Source: Solimonas sp040377605
Lineage (GTDB): Bacteria; Pseudomonadota; Gammaproteobacteria; Nevskiales; Nevskiaceae
Assembly: GCA_040377605.1 (NCBI GenBank)
Contig: JBEIOK010000141.1
Span: 1-7,073 of the forward strand
Length of the DNA stretch: 7,073 nucleotides
Direction: 5' to 3'
Part shown: positions 1 to 5,711 of the stretch, one piece after another
Numbering within the stretch: position 1 is the stretch's first letter
How the letters are laid out: each line of letters opens with the position of its first letter
Notes under the pieces: generated by a model
What the model was told of the DNA's origin: nothing
The model's database searches: none
What the model saw: only the letters and a program-made list of their open reading frames with translations
Position numbers and translations under genes: made by a program

Positions 1-397
1 CGATGTAGTTCTTCACGCCCTTGGCCATCGCCGCATCGATGACGTTGCGGTTGACCGGGTCGAGGATGATGACGGCGTCGTCCTTCATGCGCAGTGCGCT
101 GGCGGCGTCGATCCAATAACCATCCCAGCCGCTGGCGCGCAGCTTCGGGTAAATCTCGTTGGTGTAGTCGCCGCCCTGGCAAGTGATGATCACGTCCATC
201 GCCTTGAGCGCGTCGATGCTGTTCGCATCCTTCAGCGGCGGCGTGTCCTTGCCCGCGACCTTGGGGCCCGCGCCGCCGGCACTCGAGGCGCTGAAGAAAT
301 GCGTCTCGACCAGCGAGAAGTCGTTTTCTTCCTGCATGCGCTGCATCAGCACGGAACCAACCATGCCGCGCCAACCCACCATACCCAGCTTCTTCAT
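1..397 (-). CDS. asd: Aspartate-semialdehyde dehydrogenase, N-terminal part (cut by window edge)
   Basis: This enzyme reduces aspartyl-4-phosphate to aspartate 4-semialdehyde with NADPH in the cytoplasm, the branch-point step for lysine/diaminopimelate, threonine and methionine. The visible 132 residues match the E. coli-type family along their whole length. They show the Rossmann nucleotide-binding start GWRGMVGSVLMQRM (residues 8-21), the segment TCQGGDYTNEIYPKLR (72-87), WIDAASALRMKDD (95-107) with the conserved Arg103, and ILDPVNRNVI (111-120). E. coli Asd is about 367 residues, so nearly two thirds of the gene, including the catalytic cysteine, lies beyond base 1. The ATG at 397 gives the canonical MKK start. 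It sits 19 nt after the leuB stop, with only a weak GAG at about 7 nt as ribosome-binding site, so it is probably the fourth gene of the leuCDB transcript. The identity is secure. Confidence 0.96.
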   Translation of the reverse strand, partial: MKKLGMVGWRGMVGSVLMQRMQEENDFSLVETHFFSASSAGGAGPKVAGKDTPPLKDANSIDALKAMDVIITCQGGDYTNEIYPKLRASGWDGYWIDAASALRMKDDAVIILDPVNRNVIDAAMAKGVKNYI

Positions 398-416
398 GAT
401 GCGTCTCGATTCGTGA

Positions 417-1496
417 TTACTTGCGGAATGCCGCAACAAACGCGTCGCCCATGGCGGACGTGCCGATGACCTTCTCGCCTGGCTGCGCGATGTCGCCGGT
501 GCGGTGGCCCTGCTGCAGCACCTTCTTGACCGCAGCGTCGATGCGTTCGGCGATATCGGCACGGCCGAAGGTGTACTTGAACATCATGCCGACCGACAGG
601 ATCGTCGCCAGCGGATTGGCCTTGCCCTGCCCGGCGATGTCCGGCGCGCTGCCGTGGATCGGCTCGTACAGACCCTTGTTGTTCGCGTCCAGCGATGCCG
701 ACGGCAGCATGCCGATCGAGCCCGCGAGCATCGAGGCCTCGTCCGACAGGATGTCGCCGAAGATGTTGCCGGTGACGATGACGTCGAACTGCTTCGGCTT
801 CTTCACCAGCTGCATCGCCGCGTTGTCGACGTACATGTGGGTCAGCTCGACGTCCGGGTATTGCTTGCCGACGCGGATCATCACCTCGCGCCACAGGCGC
901 GAGGTCTCCAGCACGTTTTCCTTGTCCACCGAGCACAGGCGCTTGTTGCGCTTCTGCGCGGCCTGGAACGCGACATGACCGATGCGCTCGATCTCCGGCA
1001 CGCTGTAGTGCATCGTGTCGTAGCCTTCGTCGAAGCCTTCGGCATTCTGACGGCGGCCGCGCGGCTGTCCGAAGTAGATGTCGCCGGTCAGTTCGCGCAG
1101 GATCAGGATGTCGAGGCCGGCGATCACTTCCGGCTTGAACGAGGACGCCGCCGACAGTTCTTCGTAGGCCAGCGCCGGACGCAGGTTCGCGAACAGGCCG
1201 AGGTCCTTGCGGATGCCGAGGATGCCCTGCTCCGGTCGCACGGCACGCGGCAGTGCGTCGTACTTCGGACCGCCGACCGCGCCCATCAGGATCGCATCGG
1301 CCTCGCGCGCCGCCTTCTGCGTGGATGGCGGATACGGATGCCCTTCCGCGTCGTAGGCCGCGCCGCCGAGATGCCCGAAGGACCACTCGATCTTCTCGCC
1401 CTCGGCCTTCAGCACTTCGAGCACCTTCACGGCTTCCACCATGATCTCGGAGCCGATGTAGTCGCCGGGCAGAATCAGGATCTTCTTGTTGCTCAT
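417..1496 (-). CDS. leuB: 3-isopropylmalate dehydrogenase
   Basis: LeuB performs the NAD-dependent oxidation and decarboxylation of 3-isopropylmalate to 2-ketoisocaproate, the third leucine-specific step. The 359-residue product has the normal family length. Residues expected to bind substrate and metal are present: Arg96 and Arg106 in GIRKDLGLFANLR, Arg134 and Tyr141 in LRELTGDIYFG, Lys192 in SVDKENVLE, Asp224 in MYVDNAAMQL, and Asp248 and Asp252 in IFGDILSDEAS. The NAD-binding segment EPIHGSAPDIAG is at 278-289. The first glycine-rich motif is unusual: it reads PGDYIGSEI (10-18) where the family normally has PGDGIGPE. I chose the ATG at 1496 (MSNKKILILPGD) because it matches the usual N-terminus. 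An in-frame GTG at 1538 would overlap leuD and add 14 unlikely residues. It starts 26 nt after leuD ends, without a recognisable Shine-Dalgarno. Confidence 0.95.
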   Translation of the reverse strand: MSNKKILILPGDYIGSEIMVEAVKVLEVLKAEGEKIEWSFGHLGGAAYDAEGHPYPPSTQKAAREADAILMGAVGGPKYDALPRAVRPEQGILGIRKDLGLFANLRPALAYEELSAASSFKPEVIAGLDILILRELTGDIYFGQPRGRRQNAEGFDEGYDTMHYSVPEIERIGHVAFQAAQKRNKRLCSVDKENVLETSRLWREVMIRVGKQYPDVELTHMYVDNAAMQLVKKPKQFDVIVTGNIFGDILSDEASMLAGSIGMLPSASLDANNKGLYEPIHGSAPDIAGQGKANPLATILSVGMMFKYTFGRADIAERIDAAVKKVLQQGHRTGDIAQPGEKVIGTSAMGDAFVAAFRK

Positions 1497-1522
1497 GTTC
1501 GCGTCTGTCGTGAGGTCGGGGA

Positions 1523-2161
1523 TCAGTTGAACAGCCACGGCGCTTCCGCGCGGCGTTTCGCTTCGTAGGCCTTGATCGTGTCGGCCTGCTGCAAGGTCAG
1601 GCCGATCTCGTCGAGACCGTTGACCAGGTTGTGCTTGTGGTGCGGGTTGATGTCGAACGCGAACGCACGGCCGTCCGGCAGCTTCACCTGCTGCGCCGGC
1701 AGGTCGATCGTGACCTGCGCGTTGGCGTCAGCATTCACCAATTCGAAGATCGCCTGCACTTCCTCGGGCTTCAGGATCACCGGCAGCACGCCGTTCTTGA
1801 AGCAGTTGGAGAAGAAGATGTCGGCATAGCTCGGCGCGATCACGGCACGGAAACCGTAATCGTCCAGCGCCCACACCGCGTGCTCGCGCGACGAACCGCA
1901 GCCGAAGTTGTCGCGCGCAATCAGGATCTGCGCGCCGGCATGCTGCGGCTGGTTCAGCACGAACTCCGGATTCGGACGGCGCGTCGCCGGATCCACTTCC
2001 AGCGTGCCCGGATCGAGGTAACGCCAGTCGTCGAACAGGAACGGGCCGAAGCCGGTGCGACGGATCGACTTCAGGTACTGCTTCGGGATGATCGCGTCGG
2101 TGTCCACGTTGGGACGGTCCAGCGGCGCGATCTTGGAACTCACCACGGTGAATGCGCGCAT
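1523..2161 (-). CDS. leuD: 3-isopropylmalate dehydratase, small subunit
   Basis: LeuD is the small (swivelling-domain) subunit that joins LeuC to form isopropylmalate isomerase, converting 2-isopropylmalate to 3-isopropylmalate. The 212-residue product shows the family landmarks in order: NVDTDAIIPKQYLK (18-31), FGPFLFDDWRY (38-48), NFGCGSSREHA (85-95) with the substrate-contacting GSSRE, and SYADIFFSNCFKNG (111-124). The length matches proteobacterial LeuD of roughly 200-215 residues. The ATG at 2161 gives the canonical MRAFTVVSS start; an in-frame start at 2197 would lie inside leuC. Only one base separates the leuC TGA from this ATG, and a GGAG lies 8 nt upstream inside the leuC end, so translation is probably coupled and subunit synthesis kept balanced. 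No abnormality is seen. Confidence 0.97.
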   Translation of the reverse strand: MRAFTVVSSKIAPLDRPNVDTDAIIPKQYLKSIRRTGFGPFLFDDWRYLDPGTLEVDPATRRPNPEFVLNQPQHAGAQILIARDNFGCGSSREHAVWALDDYGFRAVIAPSYADIFFSNCFKNGVLPVILKPEEVQAIFELVNADANAQVTIDLPAQQVKLPDGRAFAFDINPHHKHNLVNGLDEIGLTLQQADTIKAYEAKRRAEAPWLFN

Positions 2162-2162
2162 G

Positions 2163-3566
2163 TCAGAGGCTCCGGACGTCGACGAAATGACCGGCAATAC
2201 CGGCGGCGGCGGCCATCGCCGGCGACACCAGGTGCGTGCGACCGCCCTGCCCCTGCCGGCCTTCGAAATTGCGGTTGCTGGTCGAGGCGCAGCGCTCGCC
2301 CGGCTCCAGGCGGTCGGCGTTCATCGCCAGACACATGGAACAGCCCGGCTCGCGCCACTCGAAACCGGCATCGAGAAAAATCTTGTCCAGGCCTTCGCGC
2401 TCGGCCTGCTCCTTCACCAGACCCGAACCCGGCACGACCATCGCCAGCTTCACGTTCGCGGCCTTGCGCTTGCCCTTGACGATCGACGCGGCAGCGCGGA
2501 TGTCCTCGATGCGCGAGTTGGTGCAGGAACCGATGAAGACCTTGTCGATCGCGATCTGGTCGATCGGCGTGTTCGCGGTCAGGCCCATGTAGGCCAGCGC
2601 CTTCTCCATGCCGTTGCGCTTCACCGGATCGGCTTCCTGCGCCGGATCGGGAACGCGCGCCGACACCGGCCCGACCATTTCCGGCGAGGTGCCCCAGGTG
2701 ACCTGCGGCTCGATGTCCTTGGCGTCCAGCTCGACGACGGCGTCGAAGATGGCGCCCGGATCGCTGCGCAACTGCTTCCAGTTGGCGACGGCGGCGTCCC
2801 ACTGCTCCGGCTTCGGCGCGTACGGACGGCCCTTCACGTAGGCAATGGTCTTGTCGTCCACGGCGACCAGGCCGGCGCGCGCGCCGCCTTCGATCGCCAT
2901 GTTGCACAGCGTCATGCGACCTTCCATCGACAGGTCCTCGATCGCCTCGCCGGCGTACTCGACGACGTAGCCGGTGCCGCCGGCGGTGCCGATGCGGCCG
3001 ATGATCGCCAGCGTGATGTCCTTGGCGGTGACACCGGGACCAACGTGGCCGTTCACGCGGATCTGCATGGTCTTCGCTTTCTTCAGCACCAGGGTCTGCG
3101 TCGCCAGCGCGTGCTCGACCTCGGAGGTGCCGATACCGAAGGCCAGCGCGCCGAACGCACCATGCGTGGAGGTGTGCGAGTCGCCGCAGACCACGGTCAT
3201 GCCGGGCAGGGTCGCGCCCTGCTCCGGGCCGATGACATGCACGATGCCCTGGCGCACGTCCATCAGGTCGAACTTGGTGATGCCGAACTCGGCGCAGTTG
3301 GCGTCCAGCGCCTCCAGCTGCGCGCGCGAGATCGGATCCTTGATGCCCAGACGGCGGTTCTGGGTCGGCACGTTGTGGTCCGGCACCGCCAGATTGGCGC
3401 TGAGGCGCCAGGGCTTGCGGCCGTTCAGGCGCAGGCCGTCGAAGGCCTGCGGGCTGGTGACTTCGTGCACCAGGTGGCGGTCGATGTAGATCAACGCGGA
3501 ACCGTCACCGGAGTCGGCGACGACGTGCGCATCCCAGATCTTGTCGTACAAAGTTTTGGCAGACAT
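2163..3566 (-). CDS. leuC: 3-isopropylmalate dehydratase, large subunit
   Basis: LeuC is the large subunit of isopropylmalate isomerase and carries the [4Fe-4S] cluster that activates the substrate hydroxyl, as in aconitase. The 467-residue product matches E. coli LeuC (466). Conserved segments are LVHEVTSPQAFDGLR (32-46), VPDHNVPT (61-68), VVCGDSHTSTHGAFG (125-139) and VFIGSCTNSR (343-352). The expected cluster ligands are Cys348, Cys409 and Cys412, the last two in PGCSMC. Two in-frame ATG codons lie close together, at 3572 and 3566. I chose 3566 because the GGAG at 3575-3578 is 8 nt from it but only 2 nt from the other, and MSAKTLYDK is the usual start. It is the first gene of the leuC-leuD-leuB-asd operon and faces a divergent LysR regulator across a 203-bp control region. 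Confidence 0.97.
   Translation of the reverse strand: MSAKTLYDKIWDAHVVADSGDGSALIYIDRHLVHEVTSPQAFDGLRLNGRKPWRLSANLAVPDHNVPTQNRRLGIKDPISRAQLEALDANCAEFGITKFDLMDVRQGIVHVIGPEQGATLPGMTVVCGDSHTSTHGAFGALAFGIGTSEVEHALATQTLVLKKAKTMQIRVNGHVGPGVTAKDITLAIIGRIGTAGGTGYVVEYAGEAIEDLSMEGRMTLCNMAIEGGARAGLVAVDDKTIAYVKGRPYAPKPEQWDAAVANWKQLRSDPGAIFDAVVELDAKDIEPQVTWGTSPEMVGPVSARVPDPAQEADPVKRNGMEKALAYMGLTANTPIDQIAIDKVFIGSCTNSRIEDIRAAASIVKGKRKAANVKLAMVVPGSGLVKEQAEREGLDKIFLDAGFEWREPGCSMCLAMNADRLEPGERCASTSNRNFEGRQGQGGRTHLVSPAMAAAAGIAGHFVDVRSL
2170..2173 (-). promoter_or_regulatory. leuD ribosome-binding site inside the end of leuC
   Basis: On the minus strand this is GGAG, 8 nt before the leuD ATG at 2161. It lies within the last codons of leuC, whose TGA ends one base before that ATG. 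This arrangement supports the 2161 start and suggests coupled translation of the two subunits. Confidence 0.7.
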
Positions 3567-3574
3567 TTTCATTG

Positions 3575-3578
3575 CTCC
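3575..3578 (-). promoter_or_regulatory. leuC ribosome-binding site (decides the start)
   Basis: On the minus strand this is GGAG, 8 nt before the ATG at 3566 and only 2 nt before the in-frame ATG at 3572. Spacing favours the downstream ATG. The site lies 7 nt downstream of the base of the predicted folded leader at 3586-3656. Confidence 0.65.
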
Positions 3579-3585
3579 GATGGCT

Positions 3586-3656
3586 CGCCCTCACCCCACC
3601 ATCGGCGCTGCCGACGGTCCTCCCCACTCCCGCTGAACGGGCGAGGGGCTGAGGCG
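3586..3656 (-). repeat. Nested inverted repeats in the leuC leader (possible three-way junction or degenerate REP-like repeat)
   Basis: Three inverted repeats nest here. An outer stem pairs 3586-3593 with 3650-3656 (7 bp, one bulged base). Inside it, hairpin one pairs 3598-3606 with 3610-3618 (9 bp, 3-nt loop), and hairpin two pairs 3622-3632 with 3638-3648 (9 of 11 paired, 5-nt loop). The only mismatch of hairpin one becomes a G-U pair in RNA of the leuC direction. No U-run follows, so it is not an intrinsic terminator. The CCCTCACCCC...GCGAGGGGCT wording also resembles palindromic intergenic repeats that I recall as common in xanthomonad-type genomes. It could therefore be a decayed repeat copy rather than a dedicated leader. 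The pairing is directly visible; the function is inference. Confidence 0.45.
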
Positions 3657-3728
3657 CGGCCACGGGCCGCAGGCTTGCTTAGGGCGCGCATCTTAGGTCC
3701 GCCCCATCAATAACTCCAATGAATCGTT

Positions 3729-3736
3729 TTTATATA
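3729..3736. promoter_or_regulatory. Candidate -10 region shared by the divergent leuC and lysR promoters
   Basis: This is the most AT-rich block of the leuC-lysR gap. TATATA at 3731-3736 reads the same on both strands. Towards leuC, TATATA or TATAAA (3734-3729) could be a -10. Towards the regulator, TATACT (3733-3738) could serve. No good -35 hexamer is found at normal spacing in either direction, which fits promoters that depend on an activator. The assignment is by inspection only; start sites are unknown. Confidence 0.4.
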
Positions 3737-3740
3737 CTGC

Positions 3741-3755
3741 ATTCCAGTTTGGAAT
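3741..3755. promoter_or_regulatory. LysR-type operator palindrome ATTCC-N5-GGAAT
   Basis: This is a perfect 15-bp inverted repeat with 5-bp arms and a 5-bp centre. Its second base T and fourteenth base A satisfy the T-N11-A rule for LysR-family binding sites. It lies 14 bp before the regulator start codon and next to the TATATA block, so a protein bound here could repress its own gene and control leuC as well. The palindrome is seen directly; the binding protein is inferred from position. Confidence 0.65.
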
Positions 3756-3769
3756 GATTTGGACTCGCC

Positions 3770-4642
3770 ATGGACACCCAGTTCCTGGCCGCTTTCGTCG
3801 AGGTCGCGGAAGCCGGCTCGTTCACCCAGGCCGCGGAGCGCCTGCACCTGTCGCAACCCGCGATCAGCAAGCGCATCACCGCGCTGGAGGACCAGATCGG
3901 CCAGTCGCTGTTCGACCGCGTCGGCCGCACCGTCAACCTCACCGACGCCGGCCGCACCTTGCTGCCCTATGCGCGCAAGGCCCTGCAGGACATCGAAGAC
4001 GCGCGCCGCGCGCTGTCGCAGCTGGACGGCCAGGTCAGCGGGCGACTGTCGATCGGCACCAGCCATCACATCGGCCTGCATCGCCTGCCACCGGTGCTCG
4101 GCCAGTTCACGCGCGACTATCCGCAGGTCGATCTCGACATCCACTTCATGGATTCCGAAATCGCCTGCCAGGCGGTGCTCGCCGGCAAGCTGGAACTCGG
4201 CATCGTCACCCTGCCGACGCAGCCACTGCCACAACTGCAAAGCCGGCTCGTGTGGCCGGACCCGCTGGTCGTCGTCGTCGCGCCGGATCACCCGCTCGCC
4301 GGACGCAGCCAGGTCTCGCTCGCGCAACTTGCCGAACATCCCGCCGTGCTGCCGGACGAAGCCACGTACACGCATCGCATCGTCACGGGTGCATTGCAGG
4401 CCGAAGGCGTGAAACCGCATGTGCGGCTGGCGACGAACTACCTGGAAACCTTGAAGATGCTCGCCGGCATCGGCCTCGGCTGGAGCGTGCTGCCGGAGTC
4501 GATGCTCGACGACACGCTCGCGCGCCTCAACGTGCCGCGTCTGCGGCTGCGTCGCGAACTCGGCCTGGTGTGGCACGAGAAGCGCACGCTCTCCGGCGGT
4601 GCGCAGGCGCTGATGCGGCTGATGCCGGCGACACGCGACTGA
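3770..4642 (+). CDS. LysR-family transcriptional regulator, probable regulator of the leu operon
   Basis: The 290-residue product has standard LysR architecture. An N-terminal winged helix-turn-helix covers about residues 1-60, with FLAAFVEVAEAGSFTQAAE (5-23), the recognition helix region LSQPAISKRITALE (27-40), and LFDRVGRTVNLTDAGR (47-62). A linker helix (about 63-90) follows, then a periplasmic-binding-protein-like effector domain starting at GRLSIGTS (91-98). ELGIV (142-146) and GIGLGWSVLPESM (233-245) are typical of that domain. It is divergent from leuC across 203 bp holding a LysR-type palindrome, which suggests control of leuCDB-asd and of itself. I recall the same order, LysR beside leuC with leuD, leuB and asd following, in Pseudomonas aeruginosa. 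The effector is unknown; 2-isopropylmalate would be a reasonable guess by analogy with other leu regulators. A weak GGA lies 6 nt before the ATG. Confidence 0.92.
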   Translation: MDTQFLAAFVEVAEAGSFTQAAERLHLSQPAISKRITALEDQIGQSLFDRVGRTVNLTDAGRTLLPYARKALQDIEDARRALSQLDGQVSGRLSIGTSHHIGLHRLPPVLGQFTRDYPQVDLDIHFMDSEIACQAVLAGKLELGIVTLPTQPLPQLQSRLVWPDPLVVVVAPDHPLAGRSQVSLAQLAEHPAVLPDEATYTHRIVTGALQAEGVKPHVRLATNYLETLKMLAGIGLGWSVLPESMLDDTLARLNVPRLRLRRELGLVWHEKRTLSGGAQALMRLMPATRD

Positions 4643-4653
4643 ACCCACACCGT

Positions 4654-4659
4654 TAAAAT
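4654..4659 (+). promoter_or_regulatory. Candidate -10 element for the NTF2-GNAT-nitrilase operon
   Basis: TAAAAT matches the -10 consensus TATAAT at five of six bases. It stands out in the GC-rich 56-bp gap between the regulator stop and the next ATG. No convincing -35 lies at 16-18 bp. If it is used, the message would begin about 30 nt before the start codon. It may instead be incidental, with the operon read through from the regulator gene. Confidence 0.35.
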
Positions 4660-4698
4660 CACGATCCCCCCAGCCGAGAACCGGACGAGAGCGACGCC

Positions 4699-5109
4699 AT
4701 GACCGTCACCGACACCACCGCCCTGATCCACCGCTATTACGCGGCCTTCAACGCCCGCAACTGGGAAAGCTTCTTCGCGCTGCTGACCGAGGACGTCGTG
4801 CACGACCTCAACCAGGGCGCGCGCGAAACCGGCAAGGCCGCGTTCCGCGCCTTCATCGACCGCATGAACGCGAGCTATAGCGAACAGATCGTCGACATCG
4901 CGATCAGCGTGCACGCCGAGGCACAGCGCGCGGCGGCCGAGTACGTCGTCGTCGGCACCTACCTGAAGACCGACGAAGGCCTGCCGCCCGCCACCGGCCA
5001 GACCTACCGCCTGCCCGGGGGTGCCTTCTTCGAGATCCGCAACGGCCTCGTCTCGCGCGTCACCAACTACTACAACCTGCAGGACTGGCTTCGGCAGGTA
5101 GGCGCGTAG
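4699..5109 (+). CDS. NTF2-like / SnoaL-like (ketosteroid-isomerase-related) protein
   Basis: The 136-residue product is a typical single-domain member of the NTF2-like cone fold. A first helix, IHRYYAAFNARNWESFFALLTEDVVHD, covers about residues 10-36. GKAAFRAFIDRM (45-56) follows, then alternating beta strands AEYVVVGTYLK (80-90) and GGAFFEIRNGLVSRVTNYYN (107-126), and a final helix. Members include isomerases, dehydratases, cyclases and non-catalytic binding proteins. Asp36 lies roughly where ketosteroid isomerase has a catalytic acid, but I cannot establish that it is equivalent. It has no signal peptide or membrane segment, so it is presumably cytoplasmic. Its TAG overlaps the GTG of the following acetyltransferase by one base, making it the first gene of a three-gene unit. 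A weak GAGAG precedes the ATG. The fold call is firm; a steroid role is not implied. Confidence 0.85.
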   Translation: MTVTDTTALIHRYYAAFNARNWESFFALLTEDVVHDLNQGARETGKAAFRAFIDRMNASYSEQIVDIAISVHAEAQRAAAEYVVVGTYLKTDEGLPPATGQTYRLPGGAFFEIRNGLVSRVTNYYNLQDWLRQVGA

Positions 5110-5711
5110 TGTCCGAGCTGCGCATCGAGTCGCTGTACGGTACCGACATTGCGCGCAACCTCGATGCGCTCGCGGACCTGCGCTGCGCGGTGTTCCGCGA
5201 CTGGCCGTATCTCTACGAAGGCTCGCGCGAGTACGAAGCGAAGTACCTGCAGGTCTACATCGACTGCCCGCGCGCGCTTTGCGTACTGGTCTGGGACGGC
5301 GACCGCTGTGTCGGCGCCTCCACGGTGATCCCGCTGGCCGATGCACCGACGGACCTGCAGCAACCCTTCCTCGACGCCGGCATGGACCTGTCGCGCATTG
5401 ACTACTTCGGCGAGTCCGTGCTGCTGCCGGCGCACCGCGGTCGCGGACTCGGCGTGAAATTCTTCGAACTACGCGAGGCGCATGCGAAGTCGCTGAACCT
5501 GCCGGTGTGCGCGTTCTGCGCCGTGCAGCGGCCGGACGACCATCCGCTGAAGCCCGCGGGCTACGTGCCCAACGACGCGTTCTGGCAGCGCCGCGGTTAT
5601 CGCAAGGCACCGGAGTTGCAGACCACACTGGACTGGCCGGACCTCGGCGAGACGCAGTCGACGCGCAAGCCGATGACGTTCTGGCTACGGACTCTGGAGA
5701 AAGCGCGATGA
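5109..5711 (+). CDS. GNAT-family N-acetyltransferase
   Basis: The 200-residue product resembles GNAT enzymes, which transfer an acyl group from acetyl-CoA to an amine. The acetyl-CoA pyrophosphate-binding motif R-x-x-G-x-G is seen as RGRGLG (110-115), directly after the strand YFGESVLLPAHR (99-110), and FFELREAHAK (118-127) forms the following helix. The strand CVLVWDGDRCVGAST (58-72) is the usual substrate-side core. The C-terminal part has DAFWQRRGYRK (156-166), the FWxxxGF-like end of the fold. The start is GTG, sharing one base with the preceding TAG. Its TGA overlaps the next ATG as ATGA, so the three genes are probably co-translated. GNAT domains are known fused to nitrilase-type hydrolases, as in the next gene, in other bacteria. 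The acceptor is unknown and could be a small metabolite rather than a protein. Confidence 0.87.
   Translation: MSELRIESLYGTDIARNLDALADLRCAVFRDWPYLYEGSREYEAKYLQVYIDCPRALCVLVWDGDRCVGASTVIPLADAPTDLQQPFLDAGMDLSRIDYFGESVLLPAHRGRGLGVKFFELREAHAKSLNLPVCAFCAVQRPDDHPLKPAGYVPNDAFWQRRGYRKAPELQTTLDWPDLGETQSTRKPMTFWLRTLEKAR

Noticed and set aside
183..416. Small plus-strand open frame of 77 codons opposite the asd start
   Set aside because: It is antisense to a near-perfect Asd N-terminus, with no ribosome-binding site or recognisable product.
504..1568. Long plus-strand open frame of about 350 codons opposite leuB
   Set aside because: It is the complement of a securely identified gene, rich in Arg, Val, His and Asp as antisense frames in GC-rich DNA are, with no recognisable domain.
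2055..3713. Plus-strand open frame of about 550 codons opposite leuC and the leuC leader
   Set aside because: It mirrors leuC and the leuD start almost exactly, has low-complexity Arg/Asp/Val/His composition and no known motif. It is an antisense shadow despite its length.
3567..3722. Classical leucine leader peptide with transcription attenuator before leuC
   Set aside because: No run of leucine codons and no U-tailed hairpin exists in the leader, so attenuation of the enteric leu type is not supported.
3707..4648. Minus-strand open frame of about 310 codons opposite the LysR gene
   Set aside because: The plus-strand LysR protein is unmistakable, and the antisense product shows no fold or motif and would cross the promoter region.
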